NCBI RefSeq assembly: GCF_008806595.1
Contig: NZ_VZRB01000016.1
Span: 124,001 to 188,000 of the forward strand
Direction: 5' to 3'
From: Streptomyces luteolifulvus
Lineage (GTDB): Bacteria > Actinomycetota > Actinomycetes > Streptomycetales > Streptomycetaceae
DNA length: 64,000 bases
Numbering within the stretch: position 1 is the first letter of the stretch; every line of letters begins with the position of its first letter. Made by a program: the position numbers and the translations under genes. Under the pieces are notes generated by a model, which was not told the DNA's origin, ran no database searches, and worked only from the letters and a program-made list of their open reading frames with translations. Below, in pieces: positions 17,300-26,312 of this stretch.

Positions 17300-18361
17300 A
17301 TGGCCGGCACGAGGACTCCGCCCGGAACCCCTGCGTACGGTCCCGGCAGCGACGCCGGGCAGCCCTCCACACCGCCGGCCCCCCGGCGCGGGCGGGCCCG
17401 CGCCACCGCGGGCTCGGGGCGGATGGCGGCGCTGCTGGTGTCCCCGACGCTCCTGGTGCTGACGATCGTGGTGCTCTATCCGACGCTGATGGCGCTGAAC
17501 GAGTCGCTGCACGGTCCGAAGGGCCTCGATCCCGCGACGGGTTTCATCCGAACCACCGAGCCGTTCGTCGGGCTGAAGAACTACGCCGACATCTTCGGCG
17601 CGGCCGGGGAGCGGTTCTGGAACGCCTTCTGGAACACCACGTTCTTCACCGTCGTCACCGTGGGTCTGGAGACGGTGATAGGTGTGGCCATGGCCCTGAT
17701 CATGCACAAGGCCTTCCGGGGCCGGGCCCTGGTCCGGGCCGGGATCCTGGTGCCCTGGGCGGTGCCCACGGCCATCTCCGGCCTGCTGTGGCGGTGGATC
17801 TTCAACAGCAACGGCATCGCCAACGCCCTCGTCGGCCACCAGATCCTGTGGACCACCGAGGGCTTCCACGCCAAGGTCGCGGTCATCGTCGCCGAGGTGT
17901 GGAAGACAGCCCCCTTCATCGGACTGCTCGTCCTGGCAGGCCTCCAGGTGATCCCGAAGGAGGTGTACGAGGCGGCCCGGATCGACGGGGCGAGCGCGCT
18001 GCGCCAGTTCTGGCACATCACCCTGCCCCTGGTGAAGCCGGCGCTGCTGGTGGCGGTCCTGTTCCGCTGCCTGGACGCACTGCGCATGTTCGACCTGCCC
18101 TACATCCTGATCGGCGCCCAGAAGAACTCCGTGGAAACCCTGTCCATGCTCGCCCAGAACGAGGCGTCCAACGTCCGCTTCGGACCGGCCGCCGCCTACG
18201 CCGTGCTCCTCTTCCTCTACGTCCTCCTCATCGCGCTCGCCTTCGTCCGGCTGCTCGGCGCCGATCTGGTCGGCGACGGTGCTGCGGCGGGCCGGCGCCG
18301 CGGCAACAAAGGCGGGCGCCGGCGCATCCCGGCGCCGCGCCGTGCGGAGGTGTCCGCATGA
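17300..18361 (+). CDS. Sugar ABC transporter permease (MalF type)
   Basis: 353 residues. A Pro/Gly/Arg-rich cytoplasmic head of about 45 residues precedes six transmembrane segments. The EAA loop that docks the ATPase is present (YEAARIDGASALRQFWHITLPLVKPAL). It starts 12 bases after the binding-protein gene and overlaps the next permease gene by four bases (ATGA). No ATP-binding subunit is encoded in the operon, so a shared ATPase elsewhere (MsiK in other Streptomyces) is expected. Confidence 0.93.
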   Translation: MAGTRTPPGTPAYGPGSDAGQPSTPPAPRRGRARATAGSGRMAALLVSPTLLVLTIVVLYPTLMALNESLHGPKGLDPATGFIRTTEPFVGLKNYADIFGAAGERFWNAFWNTTFFTVVTVGLETVIGVAMALIMHKAFRGRALVRAGILVPWAVPTAISGLLWRWIFNSNGIANALVGHQILWTTEGFHAKVAVIVAEVWKTAPFIGLLVLAGLQVIPKEVYEAARIDGASALRQFWHITLPLVKPALLVAVLFRCLDALRMFDLPYILIGAQKNSVETLSMLAQNEASNVRFGPAAAYAVLLFLYVLLIALAFVRLLGADLVGDGAAAGRRRGNKGGRRRIPAPRRAEVSA

Positions 18362-19191
18362 GCACGACGGCGAAATGGCGCACCTGGCTGCCGTACGCGG
18401 GTGTCGTCGCGGTGGTGGGGTACTGCCTGGCCCCGTTCTACTGGATGCTGGTCTCCAGCCTGCGGCGCACCTCCGACATCTTCGACACCTCGCTGCTTCC
18501 CTCACCGGTGTCCTTCGAGAACTTCGGGGCGGTGTTCGACCCCTCCCAGGGGTTCACACGGGCGCTGCTCAACAGCCTGATCGTCGCCGGCATCACCACC
18601 TCGCTGGCGCTGCTGCTGGCCACGTTCACCGCCTACGCGATGGCCCGACTGGAGTTCCGGTTCAAGCGGCTGATCCTCACCCTGGTCATCGCCACCTCGA
18701 TGTTCCCGGTCGTGTCGATCGTGGTCCCGCTGCTGCAGCTGTTCACGGACATCGGCTGGATCAACACCTACCAGGCCATGATCGTGCCCAGCATGTCCTT
18801 CGCCCTGCCGCTGGCGGTGTGGAACCTGACCACGTTCTTCCGGCAGATGCCCGACGAGCTGGAGCACGCCGCCATGATCGACGGCTGCACCCGCGGCCAG
18901 GCGTTCCGCAAGATCATCGTCCCGCTCGCGGCACCGGGCATCTTCACCACGGCGATCATCACCTTCATCGCCGCCTGGAACGAGTTCCTCATCGCCCTGA
19001 CGATGACGAACAAGCCCGAGATGCAGACGGCGCCGGTCGCCATCTCCAAGTTCTCCGGCGCCACCCAGTTCGAGACCCCCTTCGGCAGCCAGATGGCGGC
19101 GGGCGTGCTCGTCACCGTGCCGCTGGTGGTCATGGTGCTGTTCTTCCAGCGCCGCATCGTCGCCGGACTCACCGCCGGCGCAGCGAAGTAG
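18358..19191 (+). CDS. Sugar ABC transporter permease (MalG type)
   Basis: 277 residues, six transmembrane segments, with the EAA loop LEHAAMIDGCTRGQAFRKII and the typical AAWNEFLIALT segment before the last helices. Starts within the stop of the MalF-type gene, so expression is coupled. Together they form the membrane channel for the sugar delivered by the lipoprotein encoded at 15993. Confidence 0.93.
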   Translation: MSTTAKWRTWLPYAGVVAVVGYCLAPFYWMLVSSLRRTSDIFDTSLLPSPVSFENFGAVFDPSQGFTRALLNSLIVAGITTSLALLLATFTAYAMARLEFRFKRLILTLVIATSMFPVVSIVVPLLQLFTDIGWINTYQAMIVPSMSFALPLAVWNLTTFFRQMPDELEHAAMIDGCTRGQAFRKIIVPLAAPGIFTTAIITFIAAWNEFLIALTMTNKPEMQTAPVAISKFSGATQFETPFGSQMAAGVLVTVPLVVMVLFFQRRIVAGLTAGAAK

Positions 19192-19232
19192 ACACCGTGC
19201 CTTCCCCGAACCCTGAAGGAGAATCACCCCCC

Positions 19233-20909
19233 ATGTCCCGGAACGCACCCTGGTGGCGCAGCGCCGTCATCTACCAGGTCTACATCCGCAGCTTCGCCGA
19301 CGGGAACGGCGACGGCGTCGGCGACATCGCCGGCCTCCGCTCCCGTCTGCCGTATCTGAAGGACCTCGGCGTCGACGCCCTCTGGATCAACCCGTGGTAC
19401 AAGTCGCCGATGGCGGACCACGGTTACGACGTGGCCGACTACCGCGAGATCGACCCGCTGTTCGGCACCGTGGCCGAGGCCGAGCAGTTCATCGAGGAGG
19501 CGCACCGGTACGGGCTGCGCGTCATCCCCGACATCGTGCCCAACCACACCTCCGACCAGCATGCCTGGTTCCGGGCGGCGCTGGCCGCCGGGCCCGGCAG
19601 CCCGGAGCGGGCGCGCTACGTCTTCCGGCCCGGGCGCGGGCCCGACGGCGCCGAACCGCCCAACGACTGGGTGTCCTGCTTCGGCGGCCGGGCCTGGACA
19701 CGGCTGCCCGACGGGGAGTGGTACCTGCATCTGTTCGCCCCGCAGCAGCCCGACCTCAACTGGGAACACCCCGACGTCCGGGACGAGTTCGAGTCCATCC
19801 TGCGGTTCTGGTTCGGGCGGGGCGTCGACGGGTTCCGTATCGATGTCGCGCACGGACTGATCAAGCATCCCGAGCTGCCCGATCTGCCGCCCCGTCAGGC
19901 GCCGGCGGTGCTGGGTCCGCTCGCCTCCCGGGACCCCGCGGACGAGGGGCCCCGGCAGCACGTCGACCACCCCCACTGGGACCGCGACGAGGTGCACGAC
20001 ATCTACCGCGCATGGCGCAAGGTGGCCGACGAGTTCCCCGGTGACCGCTCGTTCGTCGCCGAGGCCTGGGCGGACACGCCCGACCGGCTCGCCGCCTACG
20101 TCCGGCGGGACGGGCTGCACACCGCGTTCAACTTCGACTTCCTGATGTCCAGTTGGAACGCGAAGGACCTGCGGACGGTCATCGACGACTCGCTCGCCCT
20201 GCTCGGTGCGGTGGGCGCGCCGGCCACCTGGGTGCTCTCCAACCACGACGTCATGCGCCACGCCAGCCGCTACGGCCGTACGACCGTCAAGCGGTGGCTG
20301 GCCAACGAACGCTACGAGCCCACCGGCCCCCTGGACCTCCGGCTGGGCACCCGGCGGGCCCGCGCGGCCGCCCTGCTCATGCTCGCCCTGCCCGGCGGCG
20401 CGTACATCTACCAGGGCGAGGAGCTCGGTCTGCCCGAGGTCGAGGATCTGCCCGAGTCCGTCCTCCAGGACCCCACCTGGGAACGCTCGGGACACACCGA
20501 CCGCGGCCGCGACGGCTGCCGGGTGCCGATCCCGTGGTCCGGGCAGACCGCCCCGTACGGCTTCAGCCCCGAAGGCGCCTCCGCCGCACCGTGGCTGCCG
20601 CAGCCCGGGGACTGGGGCGGGCTCAGTGTGGAGGCGCAGCACGGGGACGAGACGTCGATGCTGGAGCTCTACCGCACGGCCCTGCGCCTGCGACGCGAGC
20701 AGCCCGCACTGGGCGACGGCACGCTCACTTGGCTGGACGCCCCGGAAGGAGTCCTCGCCTTCCGCCGCGCCCCCGGCTTCGTCTGCGTGATCAACCTGTC
20801 GACCGAGCCGTACGAGCTGCCGGAACACGACGCGATCCTGCTGACCAGCGGCCCCGTGGAGGACGGCCTGCTGGCACCGGACCAGGCGGCGTGGCTCACC
20901 ACGCACTGA
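19233..20909 (+). CDS. GH13 alpha-glucosidase
   Basis: 558 residues, no signal peptide, so intracellular. All GH13 motifs are seen: YIRSFADGNGDGVGDIAGL at the start, DIVPNHTS, GFRIDVAHG with the nucleophile Asp204, FVAEAW with the acid/base Glu277 and LSNHDV with Asp339. The ATG at 19233 follows AAGGAG. It would hydrolyse the imported alpha-glucoside to glucose. It is the last gene of the operon; 41 bases separate it from the MalG-type permease. Subfamily and linkage preference cannot be fixed by eye, and trehalose- or sucrose-active relatives share these motifs. Confidence 0.93.
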   Translation: MSRNAPWWRSAVIYQVYIRSFADGNGDGVGDIAGLRSRLPYLKDLGVDALWINPWYKSPMADHGYDVADYREIDPLFGTVAEAEQFIEEAHRYGLRVIPDIVPNHTSDQHAWFRAALAAGPGSPERARYVFRPGRGPDGAEPPNDWVSCFGGRAWTRLPDGEWYLHLFAPQQPDLNWEHPDVRDEFESILRFWFGRGVDGFRIDVAHGLIKHPELPDLPPRQAPAVLGPLASRDPADEGPRQHVDHPHWDRDEVHDIYRAWRKVADEFPGDRSFVAEAWADTPDRLAAYVRRDGLHTAFNFDFLMSSWNAKDLRTVIDDSLALLGAVGAPATWVLSNHDVMRHASRYGRTTVKRWLANERYEPTGPLDLRLGTRRARAAALLMLALPGGAYIYQGEELGLPEVEDLPESVLQDPTWERSGHTDRGRDGCRVPIPWSGQTAPYGFSPEGASAAPWLPQPGDWGGLSVEAQHGDETSMLELYRTALRLRREQPALGDGTLTWLDAPEGVLAFRRAPGFVCVINLSTEPYELPEHDAILLTSGPVEDGLLAPDQAAWLTTH

Positions 20910-20917
20910 GCCCGGCC

Positions 20918-20942
20918 AACCCCCGAGGAGGGCCGGGGTTTT
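20918..20942 (+). terminator. Probable terminator of the GH13 sugar operon
   Basis: AACCCC pairs with GGGGTT around an 11-base GC-rich loop and is followed by a short T-run (GGGGTTTT), nine bases after the alpha-glucosidase stop. Confidence 0.6.
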
Positions 20943-20973
20943 CACACCCCGCCCCTCCTCCTGCGCCGCCCCT

Positions 20974-21060
20974 CTGCGGGCATTCGTGCCGCCGGGGCGG
21001 CACGGGTGGCCGCAGGCGGCACCCCGCCGGCGCCGGGCCGCGCGACCCACCCGCCCCGCA
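20974..21060 (+). repeat. Dispersed GC-rich repeat, copy A
   Basis: 87-bp unit starting CTGCGGGCATTCGTGCC and containing the core GGCACCCCGCCGGCGCCG, then GCCGCGCGACCCACC. Copy B lies 133 bp further on with 7 mismatches and the same length; copies C and D lie near 30.5 kb, and a 5' fragment lies in a gene at 37731. It holds internal inverted repeats (GTGCCGCC/GGCGGCAC), so it may fold as RNA. The rest of the 305-bp gap between the flanking genes holds only copy B and short linkers. Confidence 0.8.
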
Positions 21061-21106
21061 AAACGACGGCCGCCAGCACGGCAACGGGCACACCCGCCCG
21101 CCCCAC

Positions 21107-21193
21107 TGCGGATATTCGCGCCGCCAGGCCAGCAAGGGTGGCCGCAGGCGGCACCCCGCCGGCGCCGGGCCGCGCGACCCACCCGCCCCGCAC
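21107..21193 (+). repeat. Dispersed GC-rich repeat, copy B
   Basis: Second 87-bp copy; same core as copy A and ends with the same CCACCCGCCCCGCA, just before the 3' end of the GH32-like gene. The mismatches are confined to the first 40 bases, where the hairpin arm seen in copy A is lost. Confidence 0.8.
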
Positions 21194-21214
21194 CCCCCGC
21201 AGAAGCGACAGCCG

Positions 21215-22594
21215 TCAGCTGCCCCGCGGGCCCGGCCAGACGGCCGACGCGTCATCGCGGTCGGGGTCCGGCAGCCGCACCGGACGGACCGGGATCGTCC
21301 ACTCCCGCCCCTCCGACACCGCGGTCCACGGCACCGGCCGCCCCGTGTAGCACAGCGTCGTCAGCACGAAGACCCCGTCCGCATAGACCTCGACGTACTC
21401 CCCGATCGTGAGGATCCGCAGGCGCCCCGCCGGCTCCGTCAGCGCGGTCTCCGCAAGCCGCTCCCCACCCGGACCGGTGACCCAGAGATCCTTCCCGTCG
21501 CAGGCGACGACCAGCGCAGGGCCGCCCGCCTCCCCCCTCCGCAGAGTGATCTCAACCGGTCCCGGAACGCCGACATCCCCGACCGCGTGCAGAACGGCCC
21601 GCTCGGTCTCCTCCCCGAGCCACCCGTCCACACCACCCCACCATTCGAGCCGAGGGGCGGAATCACCGGGCACCACAAGGGACTTGGGCTGACACAGCAT
21701 CCCCCGGCAGCGTTCCCCGGAGTCGGAGAGACCGACGCGACGCGGCGTGGTGTGCAGAACAACCCGCGAGCCGTCCGGGGCAGCGATCACACGCGGCGCG
21801 TACGCGCCGGCAGGCCCGAGCGGACCACGCCGCGTCCACGGCCCCCGCAACCGCGGCGCGGTCCACGCCTCGACCCCCCGCGTGGCCCCGATCGACCCCA
21901 GCAGCAGCCAACTGCCGTCGTCGAGACGCTCCAGCACGGGGCACTCCAACTCGTCGACGTCCCCCGGTGAGACGAGCGGCGGCTGCACGGTCCAGTGCTC
22001 GAGATCGTCCGACGTCGCCCACGCGACACACCCGCTCGCCTCGACCGGCAGCGAGGCGTCCGCGGCGCAGACGACCATCACCCACCCGTCCGACTCGTCG
22101 TCGCGTACGACGAACGGGTCCCGCCAGCCCATGTGTTCCCCGGTCAGGTACCAGCGCGCGTCCGCCTCGACCACCGGCCCCGTGCCATGTCGCCGCCAGC
22201 CGGTCCCGTCGGTGCGCTCGGAGTACGCCAGCCCGACCGACTGCAACGGCCGGCCCCCCTCCGTCAATCCGCTCACGCCGGTGTAGAACATCGCCATTCC
22301 GCCGCCGCCGACGCCGCCGCCGGAACCGGCGTCGCCCTCACCGAGCCGCACCGGATGCATCGTCCACACCGCCTGCTGGTCGAACCGCCCGGGCAGCCCG
22401 TTCCCGAACACGCTGCCCTCCGGCTGCCAGCGGACCAGATCGGCGGAGGTGGCCCGGCCGTAGGACGTCTCCATCCGCAGATGGTCGAACTCGGCCGTCC
22501 ACGGGCCCTGAAGATGCAGCACCGCGTAGGTGCCGTCGTCGTCGAGGAGCACGGCGAAGTCGTTCAGACAGAGGCCGGGCGGGGCGTATCGCAT
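21215..22594 (-). CDS. GH32-like beta-fructosidase/fructan hydrolase
   Basis: 459 residues from the ATG at 22594, chosen because AGGA lies six bases upstream; the ATG at 22600 sits on top of that site. Five-bladed beta-propeller signatures: LNDFAVLLDDDG near residue 10 (nucleophile region, usually NDPNG), GWRDPFVV (RDP motif, transition-state Asp) and DELECPVL (EC motif, acid/base Glu). A C-terminal beta-sandwich follows, with EVYADGVFVLTT. This combination fits GH32 rather than GH43. No signal peptide: it would act on sugars brought in by the adjacent ABC system. The first motif is atypical, so the substrate is uncertain. Confidence 0.75.
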   Translation of the reverse strand: MRYAPPGLCLNDFAVLLDDDGTYAVLHLQGPWTAEFDHLRMETSYGRATSADLVRWQPEGSVFGNGLPGRFDQQAVWTMHPVRLGEGDAGSGGGVGGGGMAMFYTGVSGLTEGGRPLQSVGLAYSERTDGTGWRRHGTGPVVEADARWYLTGEHMGWRDPFVVRDDESDGWVMVVCAADASLPVEASGCVAWATSDDLEHWTVQPPLVSPGDVDELECPVLERLDDGSWLLLGSIGATRGVEAWTAPRLRGPWTRRGPLGPAGAYAPRVIAAPDGSRVVLHTTPRRVGLSDSGERCRGMLCQPKSLVVPGDSAPRLEWWGGVDGWLGEETERAVLHAVGDVGVPGPVEITLRRGEAGGPALVVACDGKDLWVTGPGGERLAETALTEPAGRLRILTIGEYVEVYADGVFVLTTLCYTGRPVPWTAVSEGREWTIPVRPVRLPDPDRDDASAVWPGPRGS

Positions 22595-22686
22595 GCACAT
22601 TCCTGTCGGCTCGCAGCGCTCAAACGCGTGCGCTGACCAGTGACATCAAAGGTCCAGCTGGAGAATCGGCCCAAGTAAATCTGAAC

Positions 22687-22698
22687 GCAAACGCTTGC
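22687..22698. promoter_or_regulatory. Candidate LacI-type operator between the GH32-like and lacI-type genes
   Basis: GCAAACGCTTGC is a near-perfect dyad (10 of 12 positions symmetrical) with the central CG typical of LacI-family sites. It lies 93 bases upstream of the GH32-like start and 76 upstream of the regulator start, so one repressor could control both. Confidence 0.65.
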
Positions 22699-22773
22699 GC
22701 AACCAAGAGGCCGGGTCTACGGTCACGACACCCACAGAACGCACAGACGTGAAAACGACGGGAGAAAAGTGTC

Positions 22774-23793
22774 GTGACGGTCAGCATCAACGACGTCGCC
22801 CGCGCAGCCGGAGTCTCGGCGTCCACCGTGTCCCGCGCCCTGCGCGGCCGGCCGGGCGTGTCCGACGAGGTGCGGGCACAGATCACGGCCGTCGCCGCAC
22901 GACTCGGCTATACGGCGTCCCGCTCGGCGTCCAGCCTGGCCAGCGGCCGCACGTACACGATCGGCGTCGTCGCCCCGTACATCGGCCGCTGGTTCTTCGG
23001 CACCGTGCTGGACGCCGCCGAGCAGGTGTTCAGCGCCGCCGGATACGACGTCCTGCTGTACAACCTCGGTTCACCGGAGACACGCAAGCGTTTTTTCACC
23101 AAGCTCCCGGTCCGCAAGCGCGTGGACGCCGTGCTGTCGCTGCTCATCCCCGACGAGGACGAGTCGGCCGCTCTGCGCTCGCTGGGCGTGCCGCTGGCCG
23201 CCGCGGTCGGCGGCCCCCGGCCCGGCTTCACCGTCGTCGGTATCGACGACCGCGCCGGCGCCGAGAGCGCCGTACGGCATCTGGTGAACCTCGGCCATCG
23301 CCGTATCGGCATGATCAGCGGGACGAGCGGGCCGCTGCACTGGACCACGCCCGTCGCGCGTCGCCAGGCCTATCTGGACGTGCTGGCCGACGCCGGGATC
23401 GAGCCCGATCCGGCCCTGGAGGCGGACGGCGAGTACACCGTCGAGGGCGGCGAGCGGGCCATGACCGAGTTGCTGGCCGCGTCCCGGCCGCCCACCGCCG
23501 TGTTCGCGCAGTCCGACGAGATGGCGATGGGCGCGCTGCGTGCCCTGCGCCGGCACCGGCTGAGGGTGCCGGACGACGTGTCCGTCGTCGGCTTCGACGA
23601 TCACGAACTCTCCGACGTCGTCGGGCTGACCACCGTCGCCCAGCCGGTCGCGGGCCAGGGTACCGAGGCGGCCCGGCTGCTGCTGCGGCAGCTCGACGAG
23701 CCGGGCACCGAGCCGCCCGGGCACGTCGAGATGCCGATCCGTCTCGTCCTGCGCGAGACGACCGCGCCGCCGCGCCCGCGCGGCGTTCAGTGA
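22774..23793 (+). CDS. LacI-family transcriptional regulator of the GH32 sugar locus
   Basis: 339 residues from a GTG preceded by GGGAGAAAAG. N-terminal LacI helix-turn-helix (SINDVARAAGVSASTVSRALR), hinge region, and effector domain with HLVNLGHRRIGMISG and VVGFDDHELSDVVGLTTV. Divergent from the GH32-like gene and upstream of the second binding-protein operon, so it probably controls both and its own expression via GCAAACGCTTGC. Related to the regulator at 14648, which suggests that the two loci share ancestry. Confidence 0.92.
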   Translation: MTVSINDVARAAGVSASTVSRALRGRPGVSDEVRAQITAVAARLGYTASRSASSLASGRTYTIGVVAPYIGRWFFGTVLDAAEQVFSAAGYDVLLYNLGSPETRKRFFTKLPVRKRVDAVLSLLIPDEDESAALRSLGVPLAAAVGGPRPGFTVVGIDDRAGAESAVRHLVNLGHRRIGMISGTSGPLHWTTPVARRQAYLDVLADAGIEPDPALEADGEYTVEGGERAMTELLAASRPPTAVFAQSDEMAMGALRALRRHRLRVPDDVSVVGFDDHELSDVVGLTTVAQPVAGQGTEAARLLLRQLDEPGTEPPGHVEMPIRLVLRETTAPPRPRGVQ

Positions 23794-23796
23794 CCT

Positions 23797-23844
23797 CTCG
23801 ATCGACCCCTCGATCGAATCCTCGATCGAATCCTCGATCGACTC
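23797..23844. repeat. Four 12-bp tandem repeats carrying TCGATCGA
   Basis: Units of CTCGATCGAMYC begin at 23797, 23809, 23821 and 23833. Each contains the 8-bp palindrome TCGATCGA. The array starts three bases after the regulator stop and ends about 90 bases before the binding-protein gene. Confidence 0.85.
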
Positions 23845-23935
23845 CTTGTACGGCCGTCAGGCCGCACGTCCGCGTACCCCCACGCCGGAAACCACCACCG
23901 CAGTCCGCACCCCGCACCGCACGGAGGCACAGACC

Positions 23936-25285
23936 ATGAGCTCGACCAACAGAAGGTTCCGCCGCGCCGCTTGTTCGGGCGCCGCCCTCGTCCTGCCGCT
24001 CGCGGCCCTTGCCGCCTGCGGCGGAGGCAACGGCAGCGGTACCGACACGTCCGCGGACGCAGGCAGCGGCAAGGGCACGATCAGCGTCTGGGCCCATCAG
24101 GGGCAGAAGAGCGAGGACGCCGCCCTGCAGAGCGCGGTGAAGTCCTTCAACTCCTCCCAGGACAAGATCAAGGTCGAGCTGAAGCTGATACCCGGCAACG
24201 ACTACACCAAGACGATCACCGCGACCGACGCCGCCCAGCTGCCGGACGTGCTGGAGTTCGACGGTCCGACGATGGCGAACTTCGTCTACAACAAGAAACT
24301 CGCCCCGGTCGACGGGTACGTCTCCCTCAAGACCATGGCCAACGCCACCGACGCCATCAAGGCGCAGGGCGAGATCGGCGGCAAGCACTACGGCCTGGGC
24401 ATGTACGACTCCGGGCTCGGCATCTACGGCAACAAGAAGCTGCTCGACGCGGCGGGGGTGAAGTACCCGACGAGCCTCGCCGACGCCTGGACCGCGGAGG
24501 AGTTCACCGCCGCGCTCAAGGCGCTCAAGGCGAAAGACTCCGACGGCAAGCCCCTCGACCTCCAGGAGAACAACGGCTACGCCAACGAGTGGGGCACCTA
24601 CGGCTTCGCCCCGGTCGTCTGGTCGGCCGGCGGTTCGCTGCTGAAGAACGGCAAGGCGCAGGGCGCGCTCGACACCCCGGCCGTGGTCTCGGCGCTGAGG
24701 ACCTTCCAGTCCTGGAAGCGGTACGTCGATCCGAACACCGACGGCAACGCCTTCGCCAAGGGCCGTGTCGCACTCAGCTGGGTCGGCCACTGGATGTACC
24801 CGGCCTACAGCGAGGCCCTCGGCGACGACCTCGTCGTACTGCCGCTGCCCGACTTCGGCAACGGCCCCAAGACCGGCCAGGGTTCCTGGGCCTGGGGCAT
24901 CGGCGCGGGCTCCGAGAACGGCAAGGCCGCCGGCGCCTTCCTCGACTACCTCCTGAACGACACCAACGTCACCGCGATGACGAAGGCCAACGGCGCCCCG
25001 CCCGCCACGAAGTCCGCGCTCGCCGCGAGCGCCCTCTACCAGCAGGGCGGCCCGCTCCAGCTGTACGCCGACCAGCTCACCAAGCCCTGCGGCGCGAGCA
25101 GCGTCGACACGTCCTGCGTCGCCGTCACCCGCCCGGTGACCGCCGGATACCCCACGGTCACCGCCAAGTTCAGCGAGGCCCTCAGCTCGGTCTACGGCGG
25201 CGCCGACCCGAAGGACGCCCTGGCGAAGGCCGCCCGCGCCATCGACCGGGACTTCTCGGACAACGCCGGCTACCAGATCCCGTAA
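23936..25285 (+). CDS. ABC transporter solute-binding lipoprotein (CUT1 family)
   Basis: 449 residues from the ATG at 23936, preceded by ACGGAGG. Lipobox LAAC near residue 26, then a Gly/Ser-rich linker. Mature domain: ISVWAHQGQKSEDAALQSAV, PDVLEFDGPTMANFVYNKKLAPVDGYV, and FAKGRVALSWVGHWMYPAY. It captures a sugar for the permeases at 25298 and 26313. The neighbouring GH32-like gene suggests a fructose-containing oligosaccharide, an inference from context only. Ends with TAA, rare in this genome. Confidence 0.92.
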   Translation: MSSTNRRFRRAACSGAALVLPLAALAACGGGNGSGTDTSADAGSGKGTISVWAHQGQKSEDAALQSAVKSFNSSQDKIKVELKLIPGNDYTKTITATDAAQLPDVLEFDGPTMANFVYNKKLAPVDGYVSLKTMANATDAIKAQGEIGGKHYGLGMYDSGLGIYGNKKLLDAAGVKYPTSLADAWTAEEFTAALKALKAKDSDGKPLDLQENNGYANEWGTYGFAPVVWSAGGSLLKNGKAQGALDTPAVVSALRTFQSWKRYVDPNTDGNAFAKGRVALSWVGHWMYPAYSEALGDDLVVLPLPDFGNGPKTGQGSWAWGIGAGSENGKAAGAFLDYLLNDTNVTAMTKANGAPPATKSALAASALYQQGGPLQLYADQLTKPCGASSVDTSCVAVTRPVTAGYPTVTAKFSEALSSVYGGADPKDALAKAARAIDRDFSDNAGYQIP

Positions 25286-25297
25286 GGGGACTCACCC

Positions 25298-26299
25298 GTG
25301 AAAACCGTGGAACCCGCGCCCGCCGCGGCCCCTGACCGGGAGCAGACCCCGCCCATGACGGCCGTGGGATCCGCCCGGCCTGCGCGCAGGAGCCGCGACG
25401 GGGTGCACGGACTGCTGATGTCCGCCCCCGCCGTCGCCGGGCTGATCGCGTTCGTCGGCATCCCGTTCGGGTACGCCGTCGTCCTCTCCTTCTCCAACGT
25501 GCGCCTCGGTTCACCGCTGGCTCCGAGCTTCTTCGGCGTGGAGCAGTACCGGCGGCTGTTCACCGACCCCGACCTGTCCGGTCCGTTTCTGCGGGCCCTG
25601 CTCAACAACCTGACCTTCGCCGTGGTCGTCGTACCGCTGCAGACGGGTCTGGCGCTGGCCCTGGCGATCCTGCTGAACCGGAAGCTCAAGGGTATCGGGC
25701 TGTTCCGGTCCCTGTTCTTCATGCCGGTCGTCTTCCCGATGACGCTGGTCGCCGTCATCTGGCGGCTCATCCTCGCCCGCAGCGACCAGGGCCTGCTCAA
25801 CTCCGCGCTGCACGCGGTGAGTTTCGGCAAATGGGGCGCGTTCGACTGGCTCGGGGACGCCGCCACCGCCATGGCCTCGATCATCGTGCTGTCCGTGTGG
25901 CAGGGCGTCGGCTTCCAGATGGTGATCCTGCTCGCCGGCCTCCAGCAGATACCGGGCGAGCTCTACGAGGCCGCGCAGCTCGACCGGGCCACGCGGTGGC
26001 AGCAGTTCCGGCATGTCACCCTGCCCGGCATCCGCGGCACCCTGGTGTTCGTCGCCATGCTGACCTCGGTGCTGTCCTTCCGTGTCTTCGACCAGGTCTA
26101 CGTGCTCATCCACGGCGGCGGCCTCGACGAGGACGCCACCCGGACCGTGATGTACCAGGCCGTCACGACCGCCTTCGACCAGAACAACATCGGCCAGGCG
26201 TCCGCGATCACCGTCGTCTTCTTCGCGATCGTCGTCGCCCTGACCCTCGTCCAGCGCCGCGTCGTCCGGCCCGACAACCCCGACAGCCCCGATAACTAG
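25298..26299 (+). CDS. Sugar ABC transporter permease (MalF type)
   Basis: 333 residues, GTG start after GGGGA. Six transmembrane segments follow a 45-residue cytoplasmic head; the EAA loop is LYEAAQLDRATRWQQFRHVTLP. It lies 12 bases behind the binding-protein gene and 13 bases before the second permease. As in the first locus, no ATPase gene is present. Confidence 0.93.
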   Translation: MKTVEPAPAAAPDREQTPPMTAVGSARPARRSRDGVHGLLMSAPAVAGLIAFVGIPFGYAVVLSFSNVRLGSPLAPSFFGVEQYRRLFTDPDLSGPFLRALLNNLTFAVVVVPLQTGLALALAILLNRKLKGIGLFRSLFFMPVVFPMTLVAVIWRLILARSDQGLLNSALHAVSFGKWGAFDWLGDAATAMASIIVLSVWQGVGFQMVILLAGLQQIPGELYEAAQLDRATRWQQFRHVTLPGIRGTLVFVAMLTSVLSFRVFDQVYVLIHGGGLDEDATRTVMYQAVTTAFDQNNIGQASAITVVFFAIVVALTLVQRRVVRPDNPDSPDN

Positions 26300-26312
26300 G
26301 ACGGACATCCCC

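Noticed and set aside
14648..20909. Naming the first sugar locus malR-malEFG-aglA
   Set aside because: The gene order matches, but the regulator and binding protein do not resemble the S. coelicolor Mal proteins closely enough from memory.
20974..21193. Possible CRISPR-like array
   Set aside because: Only two units of 87 bp with a 46-bp gap; no short regular repeats, spacers or cas genes.
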